The notes beneath the pieces are model-generated. The model was not told the origin of the DNA and did not search any database. It saw only the letters and a list, made by a program, of their open reading frames with translations. Of a DNA stretch of 64,000 nucleotides, positions 38,653 through 52,500 are shown piece by piece; the first letter of the stretch is position 1; every line of letters begins with the position of its first letter. Origin of the DNA: Branchipolynoe longqiensis (Eukaryota; Annelida; Polychaeta; Phyllodocida; Polynoidae); assembly GCA_030323885.1 (NCBI GenBank), contig CM059187.1, positions 138,294,415-138,358,414 of the forward strand. Direction: 5' to 3'. The position numbers and the translations under genes are program-made.

Positions 38653-39063
38653 AGAAGTAGAATAAATTCTCCTCCTCCCATTTAGTGGGGAGATCCCGTG
38701 GATCCTATGACCACCCTGGCCCGGGGAGTGCCCATCTCGGTTTTTATTGCAAACCTGAGCCCGCAGGCCTCGCCAGTGGCGGCTCACCCAGAATGGGTGT
38801 CTACTTACCAGTCATGTGTCCAGTGGTGCCCCTGCCCCGGCTCACCTGGCGGTCCGTGGCGGACCACGTCTTGCTGCCAGCCCGGTGGCGGGAGCTGCTC
38901 CTGCAGACATCTTGCTCTCTCTATAGCTTACCTAAAAGTGACGAATGCTCTACCAAGGCGACGCCTAGTAGCGGTTGGCCCCTTGTGGCCCTTCATACCA
39001 TAATAATCTCTATTCTGCTGCATGTTAATAGCAGAATCTTTCATTACTGTGCACTCTATCTTG
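38653..39063. other. No gene recognised
   Basis: Open frames at 38685-39092 are unsupported by splice or domain evidence. Confidence 0.4.
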
Positions 39064-39480
39064 TAGATAAAAGATTCACCCGGTACTTGTAGTACACGGG
39101 TGAAGACCAGCCTTATATAAATACGGGCGAAAATAGCGTTAGTATGGAAGTGAGGCTCCAGTATGTGGCTCCAGTATCAAATGGCTACCCATATTATGCA
39201 TATAGGCACAGAGTTGGTGAAATGGGAGACAATGCAAAAAGACAAGATGGCGGCCGCAGAATGCCGTCGATTTCACTTTTAAATCTTATTAAACTATATA
39301 TTATATTATATTTTTCAACTCAAAGGTAGCGGGCTATCAATAAGACATATGTAAAGAATAATTGTTGCTTCTTAGATTGTAAAATTAGGCTCTCAATTCT
39401 TTGACCCGCATTTTCGCCAGCTTTTACATAAGGTTGGTTTGCACCCCTACTGCAGCAGTACGGGGTGAATATTGTATCTA
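39064..39480 (+). repeat. MITE with 9-bp target duplication, copy D
   Basis: TAGATAAAAGATTCACCCGG ... GGGTGAATATTGTATCTA, flanked by identical TCTATCTTG at 39055-39063 and 39481-39489. 417 bp. About 650 bp upstream of the KH gene's start codon. Confidence 0.93.
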
Positions 39481-40129
39481 TCTATCTTGATGCATATACC
39501 TTCCACTATGTAACATAATATGTTGAGTAGCCTTTCAATTTTCAGAATGGGTTGTGCTGCACACAATCGTGACAATGCAGCACATTCCACTTTAACCACT
39601 TACCCATCACAATGTACAAATCAAATGTGATCGCTCCAATGGCTGGAAGATCAGTGCATCGGCGATGACAAAATATGTATTCAGACGAATACAAATATTT
39701 ACCAACAATTTTTTTTTTAATTGTAGTTCCGAATTCAGTCACCAGAGCAGAGCATAGAGTTACATCGTCATCGTGGCGACATCTGCTGATGATGTATATA
39801 AATTGCCTCGTAAATGACTTATCTGTAAACTTGTCTTATGCTTATTTTACATTAGATATCAAGCTATTATTCATTTTCTTATATACTATTTTTACTAAGT
39901 GAAAACATAGAAATGGCTCTCAAAACTGCACCTAATTTTATTCGATCACAATAGTCGAGGCAATATTGCGCTGGTTTCTATCGAACACCAATATTCATGT
40001 TGGACAGTGTGTGTGGCCGGTTACCAGTGAAACTACCATGTGGGTTTTCCGGTAAAGTGCCCAGTTTTCCGTCCAAAGAATTCACTTCGAACACTTTCTC
40101 AAAGAACATCACGGTAAAGCAATTTAAAC
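39481..40129 (+). promoter_or_regulatory. Upstream region and 5' UTR of the KH gene
   Basis: No TATA box was recognised near a likely start. 39990-40129 contains TGTGTGTGGCCGGTTACCAG and ACTTTCTCAAAGAACATCACG and leads into AAAC|ATG, a good start context (A at -3). The transcription start is unknown and an upstream non-coding exon cannot be excluded. Confidence 0.4.
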
Positions 40130-40538
40130 ATGAGTTTTGCAGGCGATGAAGACTGGGATAATGATAGTCCGTCAAAGACCACTGCTTCTGCGTCTTCTAG
40201 CCAAAGCGGATTTGGCCTGGGCCGAGGCCGTGGTCGGGGCAGAGCTTTCCCGGCATCGCTACTAAAAGCAGCGCCTCGTTCGTCTCCAGGCCGTTCGAAT
40301 ACTCAAAATTACAGTGACAACCAACAGAGCTGGAAACAAAATTCCGCACGTGTTGGACCTGGGGGAGACACGGGCTTTTCCGGCATGAATAATCATTTTA
40401 AACAACGTGCTGGGAATGGGGCAACACAACATCGATCTGAAGATAGCCGTTCATCTAATGGAAATGGCTCCGATGCCCAGTCAGATGGCATGAAAATGAA
40501 AGTGGTCGTGGAAAGTCGGTTCGTCGGTCGAGTCATTG
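40130..40538 (+). CDS. KH gene exon 1: N-terminus and start of KH1
   Basis: Starts MSFAGDEDWDNDSPS, an acidic stretch with a single Trp like the start of Vasa-type proteins, then GLGRGRGRGRAF, Ser/Asn/Gln-rich residues and the first KH strand MKMKVVVESRFVGRVI. Donor G|GTAAAT after one base of the Gly137 codon (phase 1). The 147-codon frame seen in genomic sequence reads nine codons into the intron. Confidence 0.93.
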
Positions 40539-43500
40539 GTAAATATTTGATTAAAACATTTAAATCTAGTTAGTTTGTATACCTGAAAGTCAGAACTGTG
40601 GGTTTGAATCCCGCTCCAGATATAAGCTTCCATATGTTTGTAACATCTCAACTATTTTCGCACATAGACTCATAAAATGATAAAGTCATACTCATAGTCA
40701 TAAAATGATAAATTAGAACCATGGATATATTGATGATCATACAGACCGAGAGACTAGGCATGTCAAATCCTATGTGACAAATTTAAGAATCATAAATTAT
40801 GCGCTGAATCAATGAAGTAGTTACCATCGGCATCGCAGAGATTCAACATGGTTGTAATGGAAATATTAAAATCGTTGTCAATTAACAATTTGACTGCCCC
40901 GAAGTTGGTCTGATTCTTTTGTTCCGTTCTATGTTAGTATCTAGCTATTACAAAATAATTGTAGGGTGCTCAGTACAATTATGATCTTATATTAGCTATG
41001 ACCTATGTGTGATTTAGAGAGAAAAAAAGTATTCTATCTAACTGGAACATCTACCAATGGAAATAGCTTTAAGAAAGTATGACGATTTGAACTTAGGAAA
41101 ATGTGTGGCCTCTTTGTTCCATAGTAAAACAGTCAAAAGCTGTAACCCAAAACCCTCTGAAAATGACAGGTGTGTGAGAAACGGCTGATCAGAATGGACT
41201 GTTCCAGAGCTGACATGTACTTTTGGACAAGAAAAACAAGATGAGAGAATCTATTTATTTTCTCCAAATTCAGCACACGTCACAGATAGATTGAATATAT
41301 TTATGTCTTAGGTTTCAGAAATTATGTTACTTACCTTCAATGCAGGGTATGTACGGGGCCTGGGAAGTCTTGAAAGGTCTTGAATTTAAACCTATTTTGG
41401 GTAATTGGTCTTGAAAAGCCTTGAATTCCATTAACCTGCCCCAACTGATCTAAATTGGTCAGAAATTGTCATTCCAGATGGCAATTTCGGACTTAATCCA
41501 AATGAAAATAGTCTTGAATTCCTATCAAAAACAGCCTTGAATTCAATATCTTCACATGTGTATGGATCCTGTCAATGTGATCATTGATGATTTTAGTCAA
41601 CTTTCTGAATAAAATCGAGAACTTGTTTTTCACATAAAATTCAAGCACTTATTAATGCGCTCTAAGCACTGTACAAATCGCGGTACTTTGAGCCCTCACT
41701 GCCGCGGTGGTAGTCCTAATCGATATCTAATACGGTTCTGAGGCTACTGCAATAATGCTGGTTTACTTTTTTTTAAATCACTCATAACTACTTAAATTGT
41801 TTGAACTACGATTGTGTTAATGTTATTTTACTATGGAGAATCTTATGGTAAAATTGTGTTTTTTGTTTTTTTTAAGAAGAGGAGTCAATATGTCAGTTAG
41901 AACAATTTTTTTTTTTATTATTAAATTAAATTAAATAGTGGGTTATTACTAAAAAACCAAGCAACCATTTCCCCCTATAATTAGCCCTTTTGTACAGATT
42001 AGCAAATTTTTCAATGGATTCATTACTATCAGTTAGCTTTCATGTAGCACATGAGAATATGTAAATTATATATTTCCTGAATGTTTTTTTTATTAATCTG
42101 CATATGAAAATCGCGTTAAAAAACTATAATGGTGGTCAATTAAGCACGCAAATTTAGAGATAATCCATTAACTTGATTAAAACCAACAGTGTATCTCCAA
42201 TTTACCCTATGAATAGTCAATTACATATTTATTTTTTTTTTTTTTTATAAATAAGAAAGGCCGTTCCACGTTCTACCGGGAAAAAAAACTATTTTTTAAA
42301 AACCAACTGATTAGTATTAAAATCGCCAATTGTAGCATTACCTAGGGATAACAGTTCTCCGCGATTATTGGCGTTTTCTAAGATATCTAGGCAATAAAAA
42401 CCCAAATAATTTGAGTAAAGAAACAGTCTAATTCTATGTAGTTTTCTCCATCTAAATATTCCCTATTATCAGCACAATATTCCAGAAACTTGAAGCATTT
42501 AACCCTGTCCTGTGCTGGTAATGATCGGTGGTGGTTCGGCGACCAGCCTGTGTTGAGCCTCCCCTGTATTGAGTGTGGGTGAATTTCCATGAAAATGCAG
42601 ATATTACCATTGTCTAGGAATCGCAGGGGAAATACCAGACGTCAGGTAACGCCATTAGAATTAATAATGGAGACATTATCGATGATGAAAGAAATACCTT
42701 CCCATCCTCTAAATATTAATTAATTTTAAGGATAATGACTTTCCCTAATTGCATAAATACTTAACCTAGAGAGAAACAACAAGTTGGTACATAAAGATTG
42801 TTAGTCACAGTAACTACTGCTTCCCCTTGCGAGGTCAATGTAGTGTTGTCCTACTCCAGCACACTCGAAAACTCTATTTAAATCTAAAAATCTGGTGTGC
42901 TTACTCCCACGGATAGACTACTGTTCACAACTGTGGATACCAACTTCTAGAGGACAGCTGACAAAGCTAGAGTCACTGCATCACAGCTTCACATCATATA
43001 TCGAAGACACAAAGAGCCTGGATTACTGGGACAGACTAAAATTCCTCAAGATCTACTCCATTGAACGTCGATATGGGAGATATCAAATTATATACACCTG
43101 GAAAATGATTGAAGGCAAAGTAACGAACTATGGCATAACAACGTATCATTCAAAAAGATATGGTAGACTTGGTAAGGTGCCAGCAATAAATACAAAAGCC
43201 TCACAATCAACAAGAACACTGCGGGAAGGAAGTCTTTCTGTCCGAGGAGTACAGCTCTTCAATACAATGCCAGCTTACATTAGAAATCAATCAAACTGCA
43301 GTGTACAATCATTCAAAAGGCAGCTTGACAAGGTGTTAACAACAATACCAGATGAACCACAGATTCCAGGATACACCCAGCTAACGCCAGCAGATTCAAA
43401 CTCATTACTGCACATGACAAAACTGAACAGAGAATCCTCATCACATGTGATGGGCTCAAGTGGTGGAGTCTCCGACTTAGCCTGAGCACATAGCTCAAAC

Positions 43501-46500
43501 AATCTAATCTAATCTAATCTTAGCTTGCATCAGAATAGCTGCAAATTATGTGCACTTGTTAACAGCAGATATAACGTATCAACTTACTATCCAACATCGG
43601 ATTCGTCGTCCTTCAATGTGTTATTGCCACTCACAGTTAAGGTACCCACTGCTTTGCCTAGAGTTGATGTCATGGTTTCCGCCAGAAAATAATTTGATGG
43701 TATGCAGAAAGGGGAGGGTGGTCTGGAGGCTCCTTGATTATTATCCCAACAATTTGAGAGGACAGAGTTGTACCTTAAGAAAAATATAAGGGTACATAAT
43801 TTTACCCTCTGGCAAAAACCCTGGATGTGTATATGAGATGAATAATATGAGATGAATACCACCAGGCTGTAGCTAATAGTAATATCCCAGTCCCATGAGG
43901 CCTGGGTTCGCTTACGATCAATTCGTGACATCCACACGTCCTCCTGGCGTGACCATTTAGGAAATTTTGGTCACAAGGAGGATGCAGCTGTTGCACTTGC
44001 GACCAGTGCTGTCGGGGGCGGGTTGCCAACCTCTAGGTCGGCAAGTTGGTGGCGCCAACACATGTAATGCTGTGCCAGGTAGTGAGCGGACAACAAACAT
44101 CAAACCCAACACCCAACTTTTACACAGGCAAAGTGGTCGTTGGCTGACCACATTTTTCATTCAATGTATCAAGTGGGAGGTTGGTGACCTTTTGGTCGTA
44201 AGGACGTCAGAGGCGGACACTGGCTCTTGTGTGACTGGGCTATAAGACACTCAACTAACTGTCCATGGGTAGTAGCATCAGCATGACTCGCTTCCAACTA
44301 ACCCAGCAACGGCCAATTTATAGACCAGAGGAATCTGAGGGGATTCCAAAAGTGAAAATTCTGACTGAGCCGCTAGGAATAAGTTATAAAGTGGAAACCA
44401 TTGAATTTACTCACGTTAGCATGGTCAATATATACATTACATACTTATAATTGAATTTATTTTGACCGGGCATCCAACATGTCCATGGTGCTGTATTTGA
44501 ATTATTCTTTATTCTGTAACCATGTGAATAACGAAAATCGGCCGTCGCATAGTCAGGCTCGCAGTATTCCGAGAGATGTAGCGGCTATCTGAACACCCTA
44601 CCATATGGCTGTGTTAGCTTTTAATTCTAACGGAAAGTTATGTCAATTTGATGAGAAAATCTTTTACATTTAAGTTATGACAATTTGCATTAAATCATCC
44701 TGTATGCAGAACGAGATTAGTAGTATCCCTTCTAATGCTATGCAACGGTTAATGATTAAAGTTGCAGAGTGCTGTGGTTTTGAGTTTGGCTTTATTTTTT
44801 TAAGGAAAATCTATTAAGTTGATAGTTATCATTTACCTTACTTTAAGTTTGAAGGAATTGTTTTAAATTGGCTAACTTAGGATACATTTGAAGTGTAAAC
44901 ATGCATCATTGATTTTGGCAAGCTTGTCTTAACTCTGACCACATAGGCTTCAGCAGTAACAGGTTCTATTAAATTGACTTAGTATTCCCTTCTAAGTTCT
45001 AAGCAACAATTACTTAATAAGTGCATCAATATACACAATGGCTCTCTAGATTTATACAAATCTAATGTTTTTTGTTTTTATTGAGGCTGTATTTATACGG
45101 TCCATAGCATATAAGCCTGGGTATTCAGGCTTTTTTTCAGTGATGGCCAGCTGTAGTGTTGGTGTTATCTTATCACACAGTAGCTGCTGATAAGGTATTT
45201 GATTGCCTGCATTTCAGCAGCAGATAGATAGTTGGTTGGTCTGGTTAGTAGTCTATGTTAATTTTAAATTCTATTTTGCTGTAGTTATATTGGTTGTGTA
45301 TCTGTAGAAATCTACATTAGACATACTTTTGCTTAAAACATGATCCTTTCATCGGACAATGCAGGTGCACCAGTATATTGGCTATATAAGATCAAATCCA
45401 ATTAGCTATTTGGTTTCGAAAATTTGATGCCTTTATCGGACTATGCGCATTAACGACATACCCGCTTGAAACTGTGGATCTGTTTGATACCACTTGACAG
45501 AAATGAGATCTACCATGATAGCTGTGAGTTAAAAATAAATGAAAAAGAAAGCAATGTTATTCCTAAGATTGTCGAAATCGGAGGCTGAATGGTCAGATGG
45601 TTGGGGTGAGGGACCACCTGGGTGGAAGGAGGGGAGTATGGGGAGCTGCTTGAGGGCAGCTCTCCAGGCTGAACCCCCATCTCCATTAACCCAAATACCC
45701 AAGAACATATCAAAAGGATATTACAGGAGTAGATGCAAAGAATAGAATAATATAATAACAAGGGAGGAGAATTACATAGGTGAATAATATTTGCACAAGT
45801 AGTTTATATCTCACATACGCTCTTATGTCACCCACGTACATATGGTTTGTTTAGGTTTTGATAACATGACAAATATACTGCATCTAACATAAGTGTTCAG
45901 TGTTTATTAAGTTATCTCATTGTGGTACTCATTGGTTCTGGAAACGCGACATGGGTGCAATGCAGAAACGGTTACACTTGCAGCATGTGCTTAGAATGTG
46001 TCAAGGCGGGCCACGGTTTGGATCATGTTTTGACCGCGTAGGCTGCCTGCCACTGATTGCTATTGTAGCTGTAGTAGGCAGCAAACTGTGGTCTAGTTCA
46101 CAGGCACTCTTTGTGTGGTACTAACCACAATTGGTTCTTGCCTTGATAGCCACATGCCCCAAGTCGCAAACAGCCGGTAAAGTACGGTGTCCTTTGATTG
46201 TAGGTCGGCAAGGCTCCAAAATCCGCGAACTGGAGGAAACTACTGGTGCTAAAATAAAGGTAATGATCCTTTAGTACTTTGCCAGTGAGAACATTGGCTG
46301 ATATCTGACGTTTAGGCTCAGGTTGTTAGATAATTAATAGTTGTTCATGTTCTACCATTTTTGTCTGTTATTTTGGTTGTTTAACATTGATCCACTTAAG
46401 TTATTGTTTTTCAATTAGAAAACAAATCAAATTTAATTTGAAAAAAGTACTCGTTATGAGATAGTTTCACCCGGTGTCAAAAGTTATCTCAATTATGTGT

Positions 46501-49500
46501 TCGCACTGGGTAATGAGTTATGCTTGTTTATGAGTTTTTGTTGTTTTTAAAGTAAATATAATACTTAATTAGGTTGGTCGTTATTATCTCCTTTACTTTC
46601 AAGTGACTTAAGTTGAAATGGTTAGCTTTTGAGATATTTGAAGTGAAAACATGCATGAGGCTATTGAGGATCTTTTATGAATCCTAAAAGCAGCTGGGTT
46701 GTGTCGCCTCCTGTAATTTGGGCTCTTTTGCTGTCAGTTGACACAACCCTAACCACTTCAATTTTGTATCCAAGATGGTTTTTGCAGTCATTTACATGGA
46801 TCTGGCAATTTGGGGGCTTTGTGTAAATTTTAATGTAAGCATATGGATGTGACTGGCAAGACTGATAGAATAGATACCACTAGAAGCTTTTCGCCTTGAA
46901 TATGACCTTTGCTGCTGACAGCGTTAATCCAACAGCACTTAAAAACATATACAGTCTGGTGGTTTCGAGTTCCTGTCATTATCTGAGATAAACATATTAG
47001 GTTGTTGGTTATAATCTACCTTACTTTAGATTGAGGCACCTTTCATTTGAAATGTCTAACTTTGGAGATATTTGATGTGAAAACATGCCAAATTAATGTT
47101 GGCAAGCACGTCTTAAGCAATAACAGATTCTAATAAACTGACTTAGCATTCCCTCCTATGTGGCATCAAAAGCTTAATAAGTGCATCAATACCTAAGTTA
47201 TATATATATGCTGGTTCAAATCTAGATAATTTGGTTTAGTAGTGAAAACTTGATACTTTTATCGGACTGCAGCTTTAATCAGATTATGTATTTCTGATTA
47301 TTTCACTTCTTATAATACTTTAGATTAAATTGCTGATATCCTTTGTCTGCAGATAAGCAAGGATGAGGAGACCGGTGCTGGCATCCCTATCTACCTCCAA
47401 GGAAGCAGCGATGCGTGTCGGCATGTGAAGCAGCTGATCGAGGAGCTCACTGTGGATGACCGGTCTGGCTCCGGTGGATATGGTGGTGGTGGTGGTGGCC
47501 GAGGCGGTGGAGGCCGAGGTGGTGGCTTCAGAGGGGGCAGTCGGGGTGGTTTCGGTGGTGGCAGCGACACTGCAGGGGACATGCTTCAGGTTTCAGTACC
47601 GAGGGGCAAAGTTGGTCGAGTGATAGGTAAGTGAATGTTCGTTAAATGAGACCGGAAATAAATTTGTTTAACTTTACGAATATGTCGGTCAGGTTTAAAG
47701 GGCCCACATCGTAAAGGAAAATACAGAAACCCAGAATGATACTCAGGTATTCAGAAATAGAAAAACAATGTTTTCACAAATTAGGGATATGATATGGGGT
47801 CTTGATGCTAGGTAATAGATTTTTGTTGCTCCCCTCCAACTACGAAAACAGGCTATGTGTGGGCTTGGGCTTGACCTGTCCCCTGGTTCTTGCCTTCGTA
47901 TTTTAGATTTGTAAGAATCTAGGTAATATACAAGTCTAGGATAACTGTCATACTGCATTATCAGATATTGTTCACAATTTTATGTGGTGTATTTCAGCGA
48001 CATATATGGTATTTCCCCCCAGATTGGAATTCCTCGAAAACGTAAAAGAAACAAGGGGTGTGGTGGGATTCCTTGCTTGTTATGTTCTCTAGGCATGCAT
48101 GTATATGGTATCAATGGATCAGGCTGAGGAAGAGGAAGTGTGTGGTACTTTTAGGAAGCCTGTGTGGAGCTTTGGACCCCTGGCATAATTTTTCCTTGAA
48201 CAACATTATTTGTAAGTACCACTCCTGAGCGGACTAGAGCTGCATGTATTTCAATTTGCGATGTTTAAAAAATAAAAATAAATAAATAAATAAAAGTCAT
48301 TATGTGGCAGGCGTTCGTCAATCACATGGTCACTGAAGACATGTGCTACTTTGACCACGGCGATCTAGGTCTTGGTGGATATTTTCTGTTGACCGATCCC
48401 ACACTTGGATGACGCCAACGTTGAGTGACAATGGGTGTAGCTAGCCTCACTTTTGATTGCAATCGAGGTCAGTGCTGTGAAATCGGTGATTGCACTAAAT
48501 GCCTAGTGAACCACTGACGGTGCAGACACTCGCCAGCGCAGCTGTAATTACTGGTGTCCTTTCCCATACTATGGCTGAGAAATATGCAGTTGCTCTAATA
48601 CGCACCATCCTTGTCAGGAATCTTTCTTTGTATGTATCCTTGTTCGGAATTACATGAAACCGATTGGAATAATATTTTGACTACTTTATCCATTGTTCGC
48701 ATTGAGGCACATAACTGTAAACCATTGCATTGCTAGGATCAGTTGAGCAACTAACCTAGCCTTTTAATCAAGATTGATTTACCGGGCGTGGTGGCCGAAT
48801 CGGTAGAGTGCGGGCCTCACATGCGGGAGATGGGTTTCCGGTCGAGTCAAACCAATGACTTATATTATATCAGTTATAAAATTGATACTTGTTGCTTCCT
48901 AGGCTGGCGCTTGGCATTAATATGATAGGGAAAGTACTGGTTAGCTCAGTGTCATGATAATGTGACTGAGTGGGATATCAGGTCATGGTGCCAGTGGCCT
49001 GATTTCCCAGTGGGGCAGCACTATAAAGTCACCTTGAGTGCACTATCACAAGTCGGTACCCGTCCTGATATGACCATAGATGTTGCCAGGACGTAAAACT
49101 TAATCAAGATTCCGAGAGTGAGATCAGTCAATTACTGTGTAACAGTAATCTGAATCACTTTCGCAGAACTCCTTACATATTGCCAAATGGGATGGCTGAA
49201 TGAGTTGAGTGCCCGCCTCCCGTTTTTGGTAAGTTGTGGGATTCAAACCGCCTGGTTTGAACCCTAGCCGAGTCAAATCAATGACACACAATTTCACATG
49301 TCGCTACCTAGCCTGACGTTTAGCATTACTAGAATAGGGCTTTGAGCAGTGGAATGAAGAAAATCAATTGCCTGCGATTGAAATTTCCCCAGCTAAATCA
49401 ACTAATGTACAAAAACAAATAGTAATAATAATAATTTAAAAAAATTGTTAACCTTTTCTAGGAAAGGGAGGATCCAAGATTCGAGAACTGGAAGAGACGA

Positions 49501-52500
49501 CCGGTTGTAACATAAAGGTCAGTTGACAGATTAGATGCAACAGATAGGCCTATATTGGTGTTACAGAAGTAATAAAGAGAAAAACGCTCTTTGAATGTGA
49601 TTATTTGCATGCTGTACATAAGATTTACAATCCTCAACCAACAGTATTTAGATGATCTGCTAGTGGGTTGGGTCATCATTTTTTTTAAAGTGTTTGGCTG
49701 TGGATAACTTCTTTTTACATACTTAGGCCATTGTGAAACATGATTGGTGAGGGTGATACGACAATGTTTGCATCAAAGGCCCATTCACTGCCAGTTTACT
49801 TTTGTGAAACAGTCCACGGAGCAAAATAATTCTAGTAATGGGAATATTAACTGATAGAAATAAACACACACACAAATGTAGCTTGTCCGCCGGACAGGTC
49901 TGCTCTGAGTTCCACTTGTCCGTCTAAATTTTCACATGTCCACATTTGGCTTCTGCATATATATTATATAATATAGTATATATTTGATAAATAACGGAAA
50001 GGAAGCAAAATCGTGAAATACGGACAAACTCAAGCCATGTTCTGCTTGCCCGTGTCTATTCTCACTTGTCCCGGCAAGCTTTTATTTCGAACACTGATTA
50101 AATATGTAGAAAACCACCTCCAACGTATCGGCGTATATTATTAAATTTAATGCTTTTGCTGTGCATCTTCAGATTGTCAAAGATGAGGAAACGGATTTGG
50201 GCATACCAGTCTACTTGGACGGAAGTGAACAATCCTGTCAACAAGCCAAGCAGCTCATCGAAGAACTAATCAGTGATGACAATGATTTTGGTGGAGGTGG
50301 TCGAGGTTTTAGCAGCGGTGGCGGTCGAAGCGGTGGCGGCTTTGGTGGTGGTGGTGGCCGAAGTGGAGGTGGATTTGGCGGTGGTAGCCGAGGTGGAGGT
50401 GGATTTGGCGGTGATGCTGGCAGCAACTACGGGAACTCCGGTAATGCAGATCGATTGGCAGTCTTTGTATCCAGAGGAAAGCTTGGCAGGGTTATTGGTA
50501 AGTTATTATTATTGTTATTCTGCTAGTATGTAATGCTGAACTGATCAATTCATACGATATAAGTTAGTTAATTGAATATAGGGTGTGTCCAAAATGCACT
50601 CCAGCATCTGAGATTTTAACATTTTTCTGGCGGGAGTGCTTCTGGTTTTTCATTTCCCAATGTTGGCCACCCTGGCAGGCGTGGCCAAGCATTAGGGCTC
50701 GGAATGGGAAATTTTATCTGGGGGTTAGTTAGTAAGTTATGGCTAATTCTTTCGTCAATCACTAGAACGAATACCAATTCAATTTAATGTGCTTAGTGTC
50801 ACTATTGAAGCCTATGTGGTCCAACGTTTCGGTATGCGCACCAAAATTAATTTGGCCTTTTGTAGAACAGTCTTTAGTTTAATTTTGTTTATTTTACATG
50901 TCATTTATATTTGTTTCAATGGGTATAATGACGGGCTCTTTTTTCACTGTATTAAATACTCATAATTACGCATATTTAACTCGCGTTGAAAGCCGTGAAC
51001 ATATTGCTTCTGGGGTTGATTATGCAGAATGTGTTATAGTTGGTGATTGTGACCAGGTTCGCACAATCTTGAGAAGGCCTTAGATTTGAAAATATCCCGA
51101 AATGCCTTTGAAAAATTCACCAACTACCAGTGGGGGAACCCTTGAAAAAAAATCCGGGGAGGAGAGCGCAAATTTGATCGACAACGGTGTTTTGAATGCC
51201 TAGGTGTGGCGTATTAACTAATCTATGACACTTGTTAAGTATAATAAAGATGTTACTTCCCTAGTTGCTTCTTTTGCTTTATAAAAAATAACCTGCAGAA
51301 ATCTGGTGAAGTAAGACCATAAAGAGTTGACATGTATATATAATCATTGTCATACTTTTTCAGCTGTAACAAATTAATTTCTTACCTGAAAAGGTCCTAA
51401 AAAGGCCTTAAATTTGAGTAGCTGTATGAACCTTGTGTCGCTTTCCTGCTATGTCGTTTTATTGTATGTATGTTTTTCATCACTGGTCTTATTTCTTTTA
51501 TGTGACTCCAGGAAAAGGGGGTTCCAAGATCCGTGAACTGGAGGAGACGACCGGATGTAGCATTATGGTACTTGTCAATTCGTTTTCTACAATTTCTCTT
51601 ATTTGACAGATGCTAGCTCTTCTTTATTATAATAGATTGTTTTCTCTTTTTAATTTCTTTGCGTGCGGAAGGTCGGGAGTTTGGTTCCCGATCGAGTCAA
51701 ACCAACGCCTTATCAAATTGATACTTGTCGCTTCCTAGTCTGGTGAACTGCATTAATAGGATATGGTAAGGACTGGTTGGCTCAATGTCCGGATAATGTG
51801 ACTGAGTGGGATATCAGGGCATGGTGCTGGTGGCCTGATTTCCCAGTGGGGCAGCACTATAAAGTCATCGTGAGTGCACACTGTAACAAGTCTGTACCTG
51901 TCCGATTATGACCCAACCAACCAACCTTTTTAATTACCCCAAGGAATGCAATGTAGTTGGTGGAGGGCGGTCCCTGTATCATTGCAGTGTCAATCCGCTC
52001 ACTACTCCATATTCATGAAGTCCCTGCTATTGACTACATGTACTAGGGTAACGGTTGTAGAGTCGGCACCTTAAAGCTCCGTAGTCCGATAAAATCATCC
52101 ATTTTTTCCCCCGTCCTGATATGCCCTTAGATGTTACAAGGACGTACAACTCCCAACAACCTGTTCACCCATCTTGTTTTCTTTTGATTGTTTTTAAAAA
52201 AACTTTTGATTATTTTTATTTTATTGTCTGGGCATTGCGTGTTCGGAACTCATGAGTATCGTTAGTAAATATATTGTGTTGCCTTCAGATTTGCAAAGAA
52301 GAGGAAAGCGATGCGGGTACCCCAGTTTACCTCGATGGAAGTGACAAGTCCTGCCAACTAGCCAAGCAACTCATCGAAGAGTTAATCATTGATGATCCCG
52401 ATTACGGCGGAGGAGGCAGAGGCGGTGGCTATGGTGGTGGCGGAGGCTTTGGTGGCAGCAACACTGGCACTGGCTTTGGAAGCTCCAGTGGCGGTGATCG

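Larger units (their letters stand above)
40539..46203 (+). other. KH gene intron 1 (5.7 kb)
   Basis: Longest intron in the window. Contains a LINE end at 42840-43522, a MITE-like repeat at 41340-41580, a repeat at 43925-44240 and TTAA element pieces at 44755-45450. 45500-46150 holds no recognised feature. Confidence 0.85.

Noticed and set aside
40539..40573. Exon 1 continuing to a stop at 40573
   Set aside because: The G|GTAAAT donor at the conserved Gly codon and the matching phase of all later exons show splicing there.
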